Positions 17,078-26,551 of a DNA stretch of 64,000 nt are shown here, one piece after another. The position numbers were made by a program, and so were the translations under genes. The stretch comes from FEN-1219 sp963728995 (lineage in GTDB: Bacteria > Pseudomonadota > Gammaproteobacteria > Steroidobacterales > Rariloculaceae), in assembly GCA_963728995.1 (NCBI GenBank), contig CAVSMD010000004.1, forward strand, positions 620,001-684,000, written 5' to 3'. Every line of letters begins with the position of its first letter. Within the stretch, counting starts at the first letter, position 1. The notes beneath the pieces were generated by a model. It was given only the letters and a program-made list of their open reading frames with translations. It was not told the DNA's origin and searched no databases.

Positions 17078-18271
17078 ATGGCGCGCCTCTGGGACAAGGG
17101 ACTGCCGCTCGACGAGCGGATCTTGCGCTTCACGGCCGGCGAGGATCACCGACTCGACGAGCGGCTCGTCGCCTACGACGCGCGCGCGTCGATCGCACAT
17201 GCCCGGATGCTGGCGAAACAGGGCCTGCTCGGCGCCGCCGACTGCGAATCGATCTGCGCCGGCATCGAGGCCCTGGCCGCCGCGCATGCCGCGGGCGAGT
17301 GGTCGATCGAGCTCGCGGACGAGGACGCCACGGCGCGCTCGAGCGACGGCTCACGGAACGGATCGGCGCGGCCGGCGGCCGGGTGCATCTCGGCCGCTCG
17401 CGCAACGACCAGGTGCTCGTGGCACTGCGGCTATATCTGCGGGACGCGATCGCCGAGCTTTCGGCCGGCACCGAGAGCGTGGTCGCGGCGCTCGAGCGGC
17501 TGGCGACGGAGCAGGGCGCGGTCGCACTCCCTGGCTATACGCACATGCAACCCGCCATGCCGAGCTCGGTGGCAGCTGTGGGCCCGCGGCTTCGCAGCCG
17601 AGCTGGTGGACGACCGCGATGGCTTGAACGGCGTGCTGCGGCGAGTGCAGAAGAACCCGCTCGGCTCGGCCGCCGGCTACGGCGTGCCGAATCTGCGGCT
17701 CGATCGCGAGGCCACGCGCGCTGCGCTCGGCTTCGACAGCATCCACGAGCCCGTGACGGCCGTGCAGCTGTCGCGCGGCAAAGCCGAGGCCACGCTGCTG
17801 TTCGAGATCACGTTGCTGCTCGGCGATCTCGGCCGACTCGCGTCCGACCTGCTGCTGTACTACACGAGCGAGTTCGCCTACGTGACCCTGCCCGCCGAGA
17901 TGACCACCGGCTCGTCGATCATGCCGCAGAAGCGCAATCCGGACGTCTTCGAGCTCGTCCGCGGCGCGCAGGCCACGATCGTGGGCGCCTTGCAGGAGAC
18001 GCTGGCGCTCACGGCGAAGCTGCCGTCCGGCTACCACCGCGACCTGCAGAGACTCAAAGCGCCGCTGTTCCGCAGCATCGACTTGGGGTTAGACGTCCTC
18101 GCGATCATGGCGCACGCGTTGCCGAACGTGCGGTTTCGCCCCGAGAGCATCGCGCTTGCGCCCGAGCTCTACGCGGCCGCGCAAGCCAACGAGCTCGTGG
18201 TGAAGGAAGGCATCCCGTTTCGCGAGGCCTACCGCAGGATCGCCATCGAGCTCGCGCGGGGGAACAAGTGA
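17078..18271 (+). CDS. argH: Argininosuccinate lyase, frame broken twice
   Basis: Final step of arginine synthesis, releasing fumarate. Conserved blocks: LGRSRNDQVLVALRLYLRD, LPGYTHMQPAMPSS, NPLGSAAGYGVPN and the signature TTGSSIMPQKRNPDVFELVRG with the catalytic serine loop. Break 1 at CC 17328-17329 looks like a missing C (restores DEDAHGALERRLTERIG). Break 2 is an extra A at 17574 (restores SSVALWARGFAAELV). They cancel, giving 397 residues, shorter than E. coli ArgH but usual for the Xanthomonas-like branch. The stop overlaps the lptM GTG by four bases. Confidence 0.9.
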   Translation: MARLWDKGLPLDERILRFTAGEDHRLDERLVAYDARASIAHARMLAKQGLLGAADCESICAGIEALAAAHAAGEWSIELADEDATARSSDGSRNGSARPAAGCISAARATTRCSWHCGYICGTRSPSFRPAPRAWSRRSSGWRRSRARSHSLAIRTCNPPCRARWQLWARGFAAELVDDRDGLNGVLRRVQKNPLGSAAGYGVPNLRLDREATRAALGFDSIHEPVTAVQLSRGKAEATLLFEITLLLGDLGRLASDLLLYYTSEFAYVTLPAEMTTGSSIMPQKRNPDVFELVRGAQATIVGALQETLALTAKLPSGYHRDLQRLKAPLFRSIDLGLDVLAIMAHALPNVRFRPESIALAPELYAAAQANELVVKEGIPFREAYRRIAIELARGNK

Positions 18272-18453
18272 AGCTGCCACCTCGGCTGGGGCGCAATGCG
18301 CTGCTCGGCGGGCTGCTCGCCGCACTCGTCGTGGCCTGCGGCCAGCGCGGCCCGCTCGAGCTGCCCGAGAAGCTGCGACCGGTCCAGCGGATCGAGCCGG
18401 CGCCGGCCTCGGCTCCGCAGACACAGGAAGACGAGCAGAAGGATGAGCGCTAA
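18268..18453 (+). CDS. lptM: LptM (YifL) family small lipoprotein
   Basis: 61 residues from GTG 18268, which overlaps the argH stop as GTGA. Signal LLGGLLAALVVAC with the lipobox Cys followed directly by GQRGPLELPEK, the family hallmark (CGQKGPL in relatives), then a Pro/Glu-rich tail. LptM lipoproteins help the LptD/LptE lipopolysaccharide translocon mature at the outer membrane. Position between arg/lysA genes and other housekeeping genes is common for this family. Its 3' end overlaps polA by 11 bases. Confidence 0.85.
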   Translation: MKLPPRLGRNALLGGLLAALVVACGQRGPLELPEKLRPVQRIEPAPASAPQTQEDEQKDER

Positions 18454-21163
18454 ACCGCTCGTCCTCGTCGACGGCTCCTCGTACCTGTACCGCGCCTTTC
18501 ACGCGCTGCCGGCGCTGTCCACCAAAAGCGGCCAGCCGACCGGCGCCGTGCTCGGCGTGCTGAACATGCTCTACAAGCTCCTCGACGAGCTCGAACCTTC
18601 GCACATGGCGGTCGTGTTCGACGCGCCCGGCCGCACGTTCCGCGACGAGATCTATGCGGAGTACAAGGCACATCGGCCACCAATGCCCGACGAGCTACGT
18701 GCGCAGATCGCGCCACTGCTGGAGGCGATCGAAGCGATGGGGATCCCGCTGCTGCGGATCGAGGGCGTCGAAGCCGACGACGTGATCGGCACGCTGGCGC
18801 GCCAGGCCTCCGCGGCCGGCAGCGACACCCTGATCTCGACCGGCGACAAAGACCTGGCACAACTCGTCGACGAGCGCGTGACGCTCGTCAACACGATGGA
18901 CAACACGACACTCGACCGGGCCGGCGTGCAGCAGAAGTTCGGGGTCGCGCCGGAGCAGATCATCGACTACCTCGCGCTGGTCGGCGATACCTCGGACAAC
19001 ATTCCGGGCGTACCGGGCGTGGGGCCGAAGACTGCGGCGAAATGGCTGCAGCAGTTCGGCCAACTCGACACGCTGAAGGCGCATGCCGCGGAAGTCGCCG
19101 GCAAGATCGGCGAGCGATTGCGCGAGGCGCTCGGCACACTGGATCTGTCGAAGGATCTGGCCACGATCCGATGCGACGTCGGTCTTCCGCCGGGAGCGAG
19201 CGATCTCGCCTTGCGGGAGCCCGATGCCGGCCGGCTCGCGGCCTTGTTCGAGCGGCTCGAGTTCAGCCGGCTACTGCGCCGCGTCCGCGATGAAGCACGC
19301 CCGGCCGAGCCCATGACGGCCATCCCGGAGCCGGAGGCGAGCGCGCCAACGGTCACCGAAGGGCGCTACGAGACCGTGCTGAGCGCTGCGGCGCTCGAGC
19401 ACTGGTGTGAGCGACTCGCGCGCGCGCCCCTCGTCGCGCTCGACACGGAGACCACGAGCCTCGCGTACATGCGGGCCGAGCTCGTCGGCATCTCGCTCGC
19501 CGTGACCGCCGGCGAGGCAGCCTACATACCGCTCGCGCACCGCTACCCCGGCGCACCGGACCAGCTGAATCGCGAGCGCGTGCTGGAGCGGTTGCGACCG
19601 TGGCTCGAGAGCCCGGCACCGAAGCTCGGGCACCATCTGAAATACGACGCGCACATCTTCGAGAATCACGGTGTGAAGCTCGGCGGTATCGAGCACGACA
19701 CGATGCTCGAGTCGTACGTGCTGAACTCGACGGCCACACGGCACGACATGGACTCCGTCGCGGCACTCTATCTCGGTGCCAAGACGCTGAAGTACGAGGA
19801 TGTCGTCGGCAAGGGCGCGAAGCAGATCACGTTCGACCAGGTCGATCTCGACACGGCCACGCGCTATGCCGCGGAGGATGCCGACATCACGCTGCGTCTG
19901 CACGAAACGCTGTGGCCGCGACTGACGGCGGTGCCGGAGCTCGAGCATGTTTACCTCGACATCGAGCGGCCGCTGATCCGCGTGCTCGAGCGCATGGAAT
20001 ACACCGGCGTGCGCGTCGATGCCGCGCTGCTGCGTCAGCAGAGCCAGGAGCTCGCGACGAAGATGGCCGAGACCGAGGCGGCCGCGTACGCCGCCGCCGG
20101 GGGTCCATTCAACCTCGGCTCACCGAAGCAACTCCAGGAGGTCCTGTACGAACGGCTGAAGTTGCCGGTGCGCGGCAAGACGCAGACGGGCCAACCGTCG
20201 ACGGCCGAGGACGTGCTCGAGCAGCTCGCCGAGGAGCACGAGCTGCCGCGCCTCGTGCTCGACTACCGCGGCCTCGCGAAGCTGAAATCGACCTACACCG
20301 ACAAGCTGCCGGCCGAGATCCACCCGCGCACGGGCCGCGTCCACACCTCGTACCATCAGGCGGTGGCCGCGACCGGCCGGCTGTCCTCGTCGGACCCGAA
20401 TCTGCAGAACATTCCGATCCGCACGCCCGAGGGCCGCCGCATCCGGCAAGCGTTCGTGGCGCCCCCGGGTTACACCCTGGTGGCCGCGGACTACTCGCAG
20501 ATCGAGCTCAGAATCATGGCGCACCTGTCCGGCGATGCGGGGCTGCTCGCAGCCTTCGCCGCCGACCAGGACATTCATCGGGCCACGGCGGCCGAGGTGT
20601 TCGGCGCGACGCTCGAGGCCGTGACGGCCGATCAGCGGCGGTCGGCCAAGGCGATCAACTTCGGTCTGATCTATGGCATGTCGGCGTTCGGGCTTGCCCG
20701 GCAGCTGCGGATCGAGCGTGGCGAGGCGCAGGCGTACGTGGACCGGTATTTCGAGCGATACCCCGGCGTGAAACGCTACATGGACGAGACGCGCGGCATG
20801 GCCCGCCGCCAGGGCTATGTCAGCACGGTGTTCGGCCGCCGGTTGTATTTGCCCGAGATCAACGCCCGCAACGTCCAGCGGCGCCAGTATGCGGAACGAA
20901 GCGCGATCAACGCACCGATGCAGGGCACCGCTGCCGACATCATCAAACGCGCGATGATCGACGTGGCCGCGTGGCTCGACCGGCACCGCCCGACCGCCCG
21001 ACTCATCATGCAGGTCCATGACGAGCTCGTGATCGAGGTACCGACGGAGCACGTGGACGAGGTAGGGGCCGCCGTTACGCGGATCATGGAGGGGGCCGCG
21101 AGCTTGCAGGTACCGCTACGGGTGGACCGCGGTTCCGGCGCCAACTGGGACGAGGCCCACTAG
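18443..21163 (+). CDS. polA: DNA polymerase I
   Basis: 906 residues from ATG 18443, inside the end of lptM. N-terminal 5'-3' exonuclease (residues about 1-290: LVLVDGSSYLYRAFHALP, GVEADDVIGTLA, TGDKDLAQLV, ALVGDTSDNIPGVPGVGPKT). The 3'-5' exonuclease domain keeps the acidic residues (VALDTETTSLAYM, AAEDADITLRLH). Polymerase motif A is VAADYSQIELRIMAHLSGD, motif B is RRSAKAINFGLIYGMSAFGL and motif C is MQVHDELVIEV. All three activities should be functional. The frame is intact over its full length, in contrast to the arginine genes just upstream. Followed by two strong terminators. Confidence 0.97.
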   Translation: MSAKPLVLVDGSSYLYRAFHALPALSTKSGQPTGAVLGVLNMLYKLLDELEPSHMAVVFDAPGRTFRDEIYAEYKAHRPPMPDELRAQIAPLLEAIEAMGIPLLRIEGVEADDVIGTLARQASAAGSDTLISTGDKDLAQLVDERVTLVNTMDNTTLDRAGVQQKFGVAPEQIIDYLALVGDTSDNIPGVPGVGPKTAAKWLQQFGQLDTLKAHAAEVAGKIGERLREALGTLDLSKDLATIRCDVGLPPGASDLALREPDAGRLAALFERLEFSRLLRRVRDEARPAEPMTAIPEPEASAPTVTEGRYETVLSAAALEHWCERLARAPLVALDTETTSLAYMRAELVGISLAVTAGEAAYIPLAHRYPGAPDQLNRERVLERLRPWLESPAPKLGHHLKYDAHIFENHGVKLGGIEHDTMLESYVLNSTATRHDMDSVAALYLGAKTLKYEDVVGKGAKQITFDQVDLDTATRYAAEDADITLRLHETLWPRLTAVPELEHVYLDIERPLIRVLERMEYTGVRVDAALLRQQSQELATKMAETEAAAYAAAGGPFNLGSPKQLQEVLYERLKLPVRGKTQTGQPSTAEDVLEQLAEEHELPRLVLDYRGLAKLKSTYTDKLPAEIHPRTGRVHTSYHQAVAATGRLSSSDPNLQNIPIRTPEGRRIRQAFVAPPGYTLVAADYSQIELRIMAHLSGDAGLLAAFAADQDIHRATAAEVFGATLEAVTADQRRSAKAINFGLIYGMSAFGLARQLRIERGEAQAYVDRYFERYPGVKRYMDETRGMARRQGYVSTVFGRRLYLPEINARNVQRRQYAERSAINAPMQGTAADIIKRAMIDVAAWLDRHRPTARLIMQVHDELVIEVPTEHVDEVGAAVTRIMEGAASLQVPLRVDRGSGANWDEAH

Positions 21164-21227
21164 ATTTGGGCCCTGGAACTTTTCCAGATCGTGCGCAGAC
21201 TAATCCTTCGGCATCCAGGATGGGTGC

Positions 21228-21256
21228 CCCCGCTATCCTCCCAAAGCGGGGCTTTT
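21228..21256. terminator. Intrinsic terminator 1 after polA
   Basis: Stem CCCCGCT (21228-21234) with AGCGGGG (21245-21251), 10-nt loop, followed by CTTTT. Positioned 65 bp after the polA stop and oriented for plus-strand transcripts. Confidence 0.75.
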
Positions 21257-21285
21257 GACCCTGGCTCACCCCGCCGGGGTTCGGC

Positions 21286-21327
21286 GCCCCGGGTGTGTCC
21301 CCTGAATCCCACACCCGGGGCCTCTTT
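21286..21327. terminator. Intrinsic terminator 2 between convergent polA and engB
   Basis: Perfect 12-bp stem GCCCCGGGTGTG (21286-21297) with CACACCCGGGGC (21310-21321), 12-nt loop, then CTCTTT on the plus strand. It ends 16 bp before the engB stop codon on the opposite strand and probably insulates both genes. The two hairpins in tandem account for most of this 180-bp gap. Confidence 0.8.
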
Positions 21328-21343
21328 AAAGATACGACCACTC

Positions 21344-21932
21344 TCACGGCTCCTGCTCGACACCGAGCCACGCGTCGAGCCAGCTGCGCGCCTCGGCCAC
21401 CCCGTCTCGAGCGGTCGCGGAGAACCGCGTAAGCCGGGCCCCCGCCTCCAGCTCGTTGGCCACGTCCCGCTGCTGCTGCAGCGCGGCGCCACGACCGAGC
21501 TTGTCCGCCTTCGTCAGCAGCACTCCTACGGCCAGCCCCCGGGGCGCGAGCCACTGCAGCAGTTGACGGTCGAGCGGACGTGAGTCCGCGGCGAATGTCG
21601 ACCGTGAGCACCAGGCCGACCAGCGACCGCCGTTCGAGCAGGTAGGTCTCCAGCAGCCCACGCCACCGGGCCTCCACCTCGGGCGACACCCGGGCAAACC
21701 CGTAGCCCGGCAAGTCGACCAGCCGGCGGTCTGGCGCGAAGGCGAAGAAGTTCAGCAGTTGTGTACGGCCCGGAGTCTTGCTGACCCGCGCTAGCTTGCG
21801 GACACCGACGAGCACGTTCAGGGCCGTCGACTTGCCGGAGTTCGAGCGACCGACGAACGCAACTTCGCGTCCCGCATCCGCAGGAAAGTCCGCCGGCCGT
21901 GCGGCGCTCTTGATGAAAGTCGCGGTAGGCAC
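21344..21932 (-). CDS. engB: Ribosome-biogenesis GTPase EngB/YsxC, frame broken once
   Basis: GTPase needed for 50S subunit assembly. G1 is GRSNSGKST, the switch region carries KTPGRTQLLNFFAF, G3 is LVDLPGYGFARV, G4 is LLTKADKLGRG and G5 is FSATARDGV. G1-G3 are in one frame and G4-G5 in another; removing one base near 21578 joins DIRRGLT to PLDRQLLQWLAPRGL. With the GTG at 21930-21932 the length is about 195 residues, normal for the family; an open frame continues upstream to a GTG at 22004, but that would run into the cytochrome c4 promoter region. Divergent from cytochrome c4, convergent with polA. Confidence 0.88.
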
Positions 21933-22012
21933 GGGCTTGCGGAACGCGCGCGGTCGCTGCTTAGGGTTGTGGCGTTTAGTGTACAATCGGTCGCCGCTCC
22001 CCACTCAAAAGA

Positions 22013-22684
22013 ATGAAACTGTCGACCTTGGACGGGTTAATGATGTTGGCGACTACGAATTCTCTGCGTCTCGGCCGTTGGCTGGCCACGGTGTTGCTGT
22101 CGAGCTCACTGCTTGCGGTCGCTGCCCACGCCCAGGAAGGATCGGTCGACGCCGGCCGTACCAAGTCCGCCACGTGCGCTGCCTGCCACGGCGCGGATGG
22201 CAATAGCGTGACCCCCGACTGGCCCAGCCTGGCCGGCCAGCACGTGGCCTACATCGTTCACCAGCTCAAGGCGTTCAAGAACGGCGACCGCATGAACGTC
22301 ACCATGAAACCGTTCGCCGACACGCTCTCGGATCAGGACATGGCCGATATCGCCGCGTACTTCGCGGCGCAGAAACCGACGCCGAAGGGCGCCGATCCGG
22401 CCCTCGTGAACCTCGGGCAGCAGATTTACCGCGGCGGCGTGCCCGATCGCGGGATCGCGGCTTGTATCGCATGCCACGGCCCGAGCGGCGACGGCAATCC
22501 GCTCGCGGCCTACCCGCGGCTCAGCGGCCAGCACTCGACCTACGTGGCGAGAACGCTCGGCGAATACGCCTCAGGCAGCCGCCGGTCGGACGCGGGCGTG
22601 AATCAGATGATGCGCAACGAGGCGTCGCTGCTGCGTGACGACGAGATCCGCGCGCTCGCGAGCTACGTCCAGGGACTCAACTAG
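22013..22684 (+). CDS. Diheme cytochrome c4
   Basis: 223 residues as drawn; an in-frame ATG at 22040 is an alternative start. Signal peptide LGRWLATVLLSSSLLAVAAHA, cleaved before QEGS. Two tandem heme c domains: CAACHGADGNS in the first, and CIACHGPSGDGNPL in the second. Met axial ligands are plausible at MNVTMKPF and NQMMRNEA. Cytochrome c4 carries electrons in the periplasm to terminal oxidases, which suits the two oxidase clusters found further along. The polA-engB-c4-dsbA order is conserved in Pseudomonas. Confidence 0.92.
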   Translation: MKLSTLDGLMMLATTNSLRLGRWLATVLLSSSLLAVAAHAQEGSVDAGRTKSATCAACHGADGNSVTPDWPSLAGQHVAYIVHQLKAFKNGDRMNVTMKPFADTLSDQDMADIAAYFAAQKPTPKGADPALVNLGQQIYRGGVPDRGIAACIACHGPSGDGNPLAAYPRLSGQHSTYVARTLGEYASGSRRSDAGVNQMMRNEASLLRDDEIRALASYVQGLN

Positions 22685-22723
22685 CGGGCGCGCAGCCGGG
22701 TGGTTCGCGCAGGAGGCTTCGCG

Positions 22724-23485
22724 ATGCAACCGAGAAAGCTCTGGCTATTGGCGGCGCTATTTCTGGCGGCGTGCGGCGGGTCCGGTGCACCGGCGAGCTC
22801 GCCGAGCGCCGCGACCGAGCAAGCCGCGACCGACGACGCCGATGCTACGCAGTCGCCACAATCATCGGTAGAGGAGCCCGAGCTCGTGACGTCGGACGCG
22901 AATGGCGCGTCGACGATCGGTCGTTTCAAGCTCGGGGTCCATTACCAACGCCTGTCGCCGACCCAGCCGACGAGCTCGAACCCCGACCAGGTCGAGGTAG
23001 CAGAAGTCTTCTGGTATGGCTGTCCGCATTGTTACCACTTCGATCCGTTGCTCGAGGCGTGGCGCGCGAAGCAGCCCGACTACGTGAATTTCATCCGCAT
23101 TCCCGCCGTGTGGAATCCGCTGCTGCAGCTGCACGCACGCGCCTTCTACACCGCTGAGGCGCTCGGCAAGGGCGCCGAGATGCATAGCGAATTCTTCCGC
23201 GAGATCCACGAGCGCGGCAATTCGCTCGACAGCGAGGAGAAGCTGCAGGAGTTCTTTGGTCGCTTCGGCGTCGACGCGGCCGCCTTCAAGACGGCCTTCG
23301 ATTCCTTCGCCGTCCACACCAAGCTGCAGCGCGCCGACGAGCTGAACCGCCGCTATCGCATCGGCAGCGTGCCGACCCTGATCGTCAACGGCAAGTACAC
23401 CACCGAAGGCAGCCAAACCGGCAGCTACGAGGAGCTGCTCGAGCTCGCGACCGAGCTCGCCGCCGCCGAGCACGAGGCCCAGTAG
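22724..23485 (+). CDS. dsbA: Thiol:disulfide interchange protein DsbA, predicted lipoprotein
   Basis: 253 residues from ATG 22724. The N-terminus MQPRKLWLLAALFLAACGGS has a lipobox LAAC, followed by a 40-residue Ser/Ala/Asp-rich linker, so this DsbA is probably membrane-anchored rather than soluble. Active site FWYGCPHCYHF (CPHC), and the cis-proline loop is GSVPTLIVNG. It introduces disulfides into exported proteins, including c-type cytochrome apo-forms. Located 39 bp after cytochrome c4 on the same strand. Confidence 0.92.
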   Translation: MQPRKLWLLAALFLAACGGSGAPASSPSAATEQAATDDADATQSPQSSVEEPELVTSDANGASTIGRFKLGVHYQRLSPTQPTSSNPDQVEVAEVFWYGCPHCYHFDPLLEAWRAKQPDYVNFIRIPAVWNPLLQLHARAFYTAEALGKGAEMHSEFFREIHERGNSLDSEEKLQEFFGRFGVDAAAFKTAFDSFAVHTKLQRADELNRRYRIGSVPTLIVNGKYTTEGSQTGSYEELLELATELAAAEHEAQ

Positions 23486-23492
23486 CGCACAG

Positions 23493-24641
23493 TCAGAGTG
23501 CGCGCAGCCGCTGCGCCGCGGCATCCAGCGTGGCATTCTCCTTCGCGAAGCAAAAGCGCACGAGGCGCACGTCCGGCGGCCGCTCGTAGAATACCGACAC
23601 CGGAATCACCGCCACGCCGTGCTCCTTCGTCAGCCAGCGCGCGAACTCGACATCGGGGAGTGTCGATATCTCGCTGTAGTCGGCGAGCTGGAAGTACGTT
23701 CCGGCCGCCCGCCGGGCCAGAAACTTCGTCGACGCGAGCAGCGCCCCGAAGTAATCGCGCCGTTCTTGATAAAACGCCGGCAATCGCTCGTGGTGCTCCG
23801 GATGGGCGACCAGATATTCCGCGAGCGCGTGCTGCAGCGGCGTCGTCGACGCGAACGTCACGTATTGATGCACACGCCGCAGCTCGGCCGACAAGGCGGC
23901 CGGCGCGACGCAGTAGCCGAGCTTCCATCCGGTCGCATGGTACGTCTTGCCGAACGAGAAGACGGCGAAGCTGCGGGCTGCGAGCTCCGGCTGCGCCAAG
24001 ACGGTGGTATGCCCCGCTCCATCGAACACGACGTGCTCATAGACCTCGTCGCTGAGTAGATAGCAGTCGTAAGGGCGTAGCAGCTGGGCTAGGCGGTCGA
24101 AGTCTTCTCGACGGAGCAGCGCCCCGCTCGGATTGTGCGGCGAGTTCACGATCACCAGGCGCGTCCGCTCGTTCAGGCGGTCGGCTAGTCGATCCCAATC
24201 GATCACGAATTCCGGCAACGCCAGGGGCACATGCACCGTCTTGCCGCCGGCGAGCGTGATCGACGGCTCGTACGAGTCGTAGCACGGATCGAACACCACG
24301 ACCTCGTCGCCGCGGCGCACCACGGCCTGGATCGCGTCGAAGATCGCCTCGGTCGCGCCGCTCGTCACCGTGATGTCGGTGCCGGGGTCGACGATCACCC
24401 CGTATAGCCTCTCGAGCTTGCCGGCGATCGCCGCGCGCAGCGCGACCGAGCCCGGCATCGGGGCGTATTGATGATTTCGCCCGCGCAGGGACTGCGTCAC
24501 CCGCTCGAGCAGCTCCGACGGCGGTTGGAAATCGGGGAATCCCTGCGACAGGTTCACGGCATGATGCTGCTCCGCCAGCTGCGACATCACCGTGAAGATC
24601 GTCGTGCCGACCTTCGGCAGCTTGCTGACGAGCGGCGTCAT
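23493..24641 (-). CDS. PLP aminotransferase, YbdL/methionine aminotransferase type
   Basis: 382 residues from ATG 24641. Class I/II fold: VNLSQGFPDFQPP, ITVTSGATEAIFDAIQAV, VFDPCYDSYEPSI, IVNSPHNPSGALL, LLSDEVYEHVVFDG, and the PLP lysine in VFSFGKTYHATGWKLGYC. The closest family I can name is the kynurenine/methionine-oxoglutarate aminotransferase YbdL; exact substrate not determinable. Its start overlaps the end of the OPT transporter gene by four bases, suggesting co-transcription with an oligopeptide importer and a role in amino-acid use. Convergent with dsbA, eight bases apart. Confidence 0.88.
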   Translation of the reverse strand: MTPLVSKLPKVGTTIFTVMSQLAEQHHAVNLSQGFPDFQPPSELLERVTQSLRGRNHQYAPMPGSVALRAAIAGKLERLYGVIVDPGTDITVTSGATEAIFDAIQAVVRRGDEVVVFDPCYDSYEPSITLAGGKTVHVPLALPEFVIDWDRLADRLNERTRLVIVNSPHNPSGALLRREDFDRLAQLLRPYDCYLLSDEVYEHVVFDGAGHTTVLAQPELAARSFAVFSFGKTYHATGWKLGYCVAPAALSAELRRVHQYVTFASTTPLQHALAEYLVAHPEHHERLPAFYQERRDYFGALLASTKFLARRAAGTYFQLADYSEISTLPDVEFARWLTKEHGVAVIPVSVFYERPPDVRLVRFCFAKENATLDAAAQRLRAL

Positions 24642-26551
24642 CTGCGCCGCGGCGCCACGGCAGTACGGTACAGGGCGTAGGTGACGAGCCCCATGACGAC
24701 GACGGCCACGATGCCCGGCACGTGCCATGGCACGGCGATCACGTCCGGGTTCTTCGTGAGGTAGATCGGGATGGCCATCAGAATGCCCGTCATGGCCTCA
24801 CCCGTGATCAAGCCCGCGGCAAAGAGCACTCCGAGACCGGCTTGGGAATCCACTTGGCTCGGCAGACGGCGGGCGGCGAGGAAGGCAATGATCCCGCCGG
24901 CGAGAATCGGCACGGCCAATTCGAGGGGTAGATAGATTCCGACGGCCACGGCCAGCACGGGCGCGCGCCATGACGAGCCCCGCTTCTGCAGGTACACGTC
25001 CACGGCGATGATGATGGCGCCGATCACGGCCCCGGCCGCGATCATGCCCCACGGTAACCCCCCACCGAACACCCCCTTCGCGACCGACGCCATGAGGTTC
25101 GCCTGCGGCGCGAGCAAGGCATTGGGGTGCTCCGGCGTCCGCGCGCCGATTCCATACGCGTTCAGCAGCAGGTTCAGGATCGGCGCCATGACGAGCACGG
25201 CCGACACCACGCCCAGCGACTGGCCGAGCTGCTGTCGCCAGGGCGTGGCACCCAGCAGATAGCCGGTCTTCAACACCTGCAGATTGTCGCCGCCGATCGA
25301 CGCCGCGCAGCAGACTACGGCCCCGACGAGAATCGCGGCGGCCGGAGCCGCCACCGCATCGGCACCCATGAGCGCGCGCAGCAGCAGCGACGTTAGCAGG
25401 ATCGTCGCCATCGTGATGCCGGAGATCGGGCTGTTCGACGACCCGACGATGCCGGCCAGATACCCCCCGACGGCCGCGAACAGGAAAGCGGCGAGCACCA
25501 TGATGCCCGTCATCGCCAGGGCAACGCCTGCCGTGCCGACGATCGCGTCGTACAGGAAGTAGATCGGCACCACGAACAAAACGGCACTGGCGAGCACGAG
25601 CCGCATCGGCATGTCCCGCTCGCGGTGGTCGGTGGCGGAATCGGCCTGACGCCGAGTCGCAGCGAGGCCGCTGCGAATGCCGGCGGCGAGCGAAGTCCGC
25701 AGCGAGAACAGCGTCCATATGCCGCCGATCAGCATGGCGCCGACGCCGAGATAGCGGATCTTCGCCGACCAGATAGCGCCGGCGAGGTCCGCGGCGGTCG
25801 CGCCCGCGGCGAATTGCCCCGCAAGCGTGGGATCGCTGGAGAGGAACCACGTCGAATAGATCGGAATCGCGACGTACCACGAGAGCGCGCCGCCGACGAA
25901 CACCAGCACTGCGATGTTCAGCCCCACGATATAGCCGACGCCGAGCAACGCGGGCGAGAGATTCGTGCCGGCATAGAGAATCGTGCTGCCGCGCACGTAG
26001 GTGGCGGCTTGCGCCGTGCCGGACCACAGCTCGAGACCCGTCTCCGCGACTTTGACGAGCGCCCCGAGGATGGCCGCGCTTGCCAAATACAACGCGCCGC
26101 GGCTCGGTGCGTCACCGACCCTGAGCACCTCGACGGTCGCCGTGCCTTCCGGGAACGCCAACTGCTGCTCGACGATCAGCGAGCGCCGCAGCGGGATCGT
26201 GAACAGCACGCCGAGCAGGCCGCCCACTCCGGCAATCACGGTCACCCACCAGTAGTCGAACACACGCCAGTGGCCGAGCAGGATCAGCGCGGGAAACGTG
26301 AAGATCACGCCGGCGGCAATCGCCTCGCCGGACGACGCGATCGACTGCACCATGTTGTTCTCGAGGATGTTCGAATTGCGCCACAGGCGCAGCACGGCCA
26401 TCGAGATGACCGCCGACGGGATCGACGCGGAGATCGTGAGGCCGGCGAACATCCCGAGGTAAGCATTGGCACCCGCCAGCAGGGCCGACAGCACGAGCCC
26501 GAGGATCGTGGCCTTGATCGTCAGCTGCGGTAGCGGCGCACCAGCGCTCAT
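24638..26551 (-). CDS. OPT family oligopeptide transporter
   Basis: 637 residues and about 14-16 hydrophobic segments. Typical OPT text: GLVLSALLAGANAYLGMFAG, ISMAVLRLW, AFPEGTATVEVLRVGD, SSNSPISGITMATILLTSLL and CCAASIGGDNLQVLKTGYLLG. Proton-coupled uptake of small peptides or, in some relatives, iron-chelator complexes. Four-base overlaps at both ends place it in one transcription unit with tatC upstream and the aminotransferase downstream. Confidence 0.92.
   Translation of the reverse strand: MSAGAPLPQLTIKATILGLVLSALLAGANAYLGMFAGLTISASIPSAVISMAVLRLWRNSNILENNMVQSIASSGEAIAAGVIFTFPALILLGHWRVFDYWWVTVIAGVGGLLGVLFTIPLRRSLIVEQQLAFPEGTATVEVLRVGDAPSRGALYLASAAILGALVKVAETGLELWSGTAQAATYVRGSTILYAGTNLSPALLGVGYIVGLNIAVLVFVGGALSWYVAIPIYSTWFLSSDPTLAGQFAAGATAADLAGAIWSAKIRYLGVGAMLIGGIWTLFSLRTSLAAGIRSGLAATRRQADSATDHRERDMPMRLVLASAVLFVVPIYFLYDAIVGTAGVALAMTGIMVLAAFLFAAVGGYLAGIVGSSNSPISGITMATILLTSLLLRALMGADAVAAPAAAILVGAVVCCAASIGGDNLQVLKTGYLLGATPWRQQLGQSLGVVSAVLVMAPILNLLLNAYGIGARTPEHPNALLAPQANLMASVAKGVFGGGLPWGMIAAGAVIGAIIIAVDVYLQKRGSSWRAPVLAVAVGIYLPLELAVPILAGGIIAFLAARRLPSQVDSQAGLGVLFAAGLITGEAMTGILMAIPIYLTKNPDVIAVPWHVPGIVAVVVMGLVTYALYRTAVAPRRR

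Noticed and set aside
21170..21330. Possible small RNA between polA and engB
   Set aside because: The two GC-rich hairpins with short T-tracts are sufficiently explained as tandem intrinsic terminators between convergent genes.
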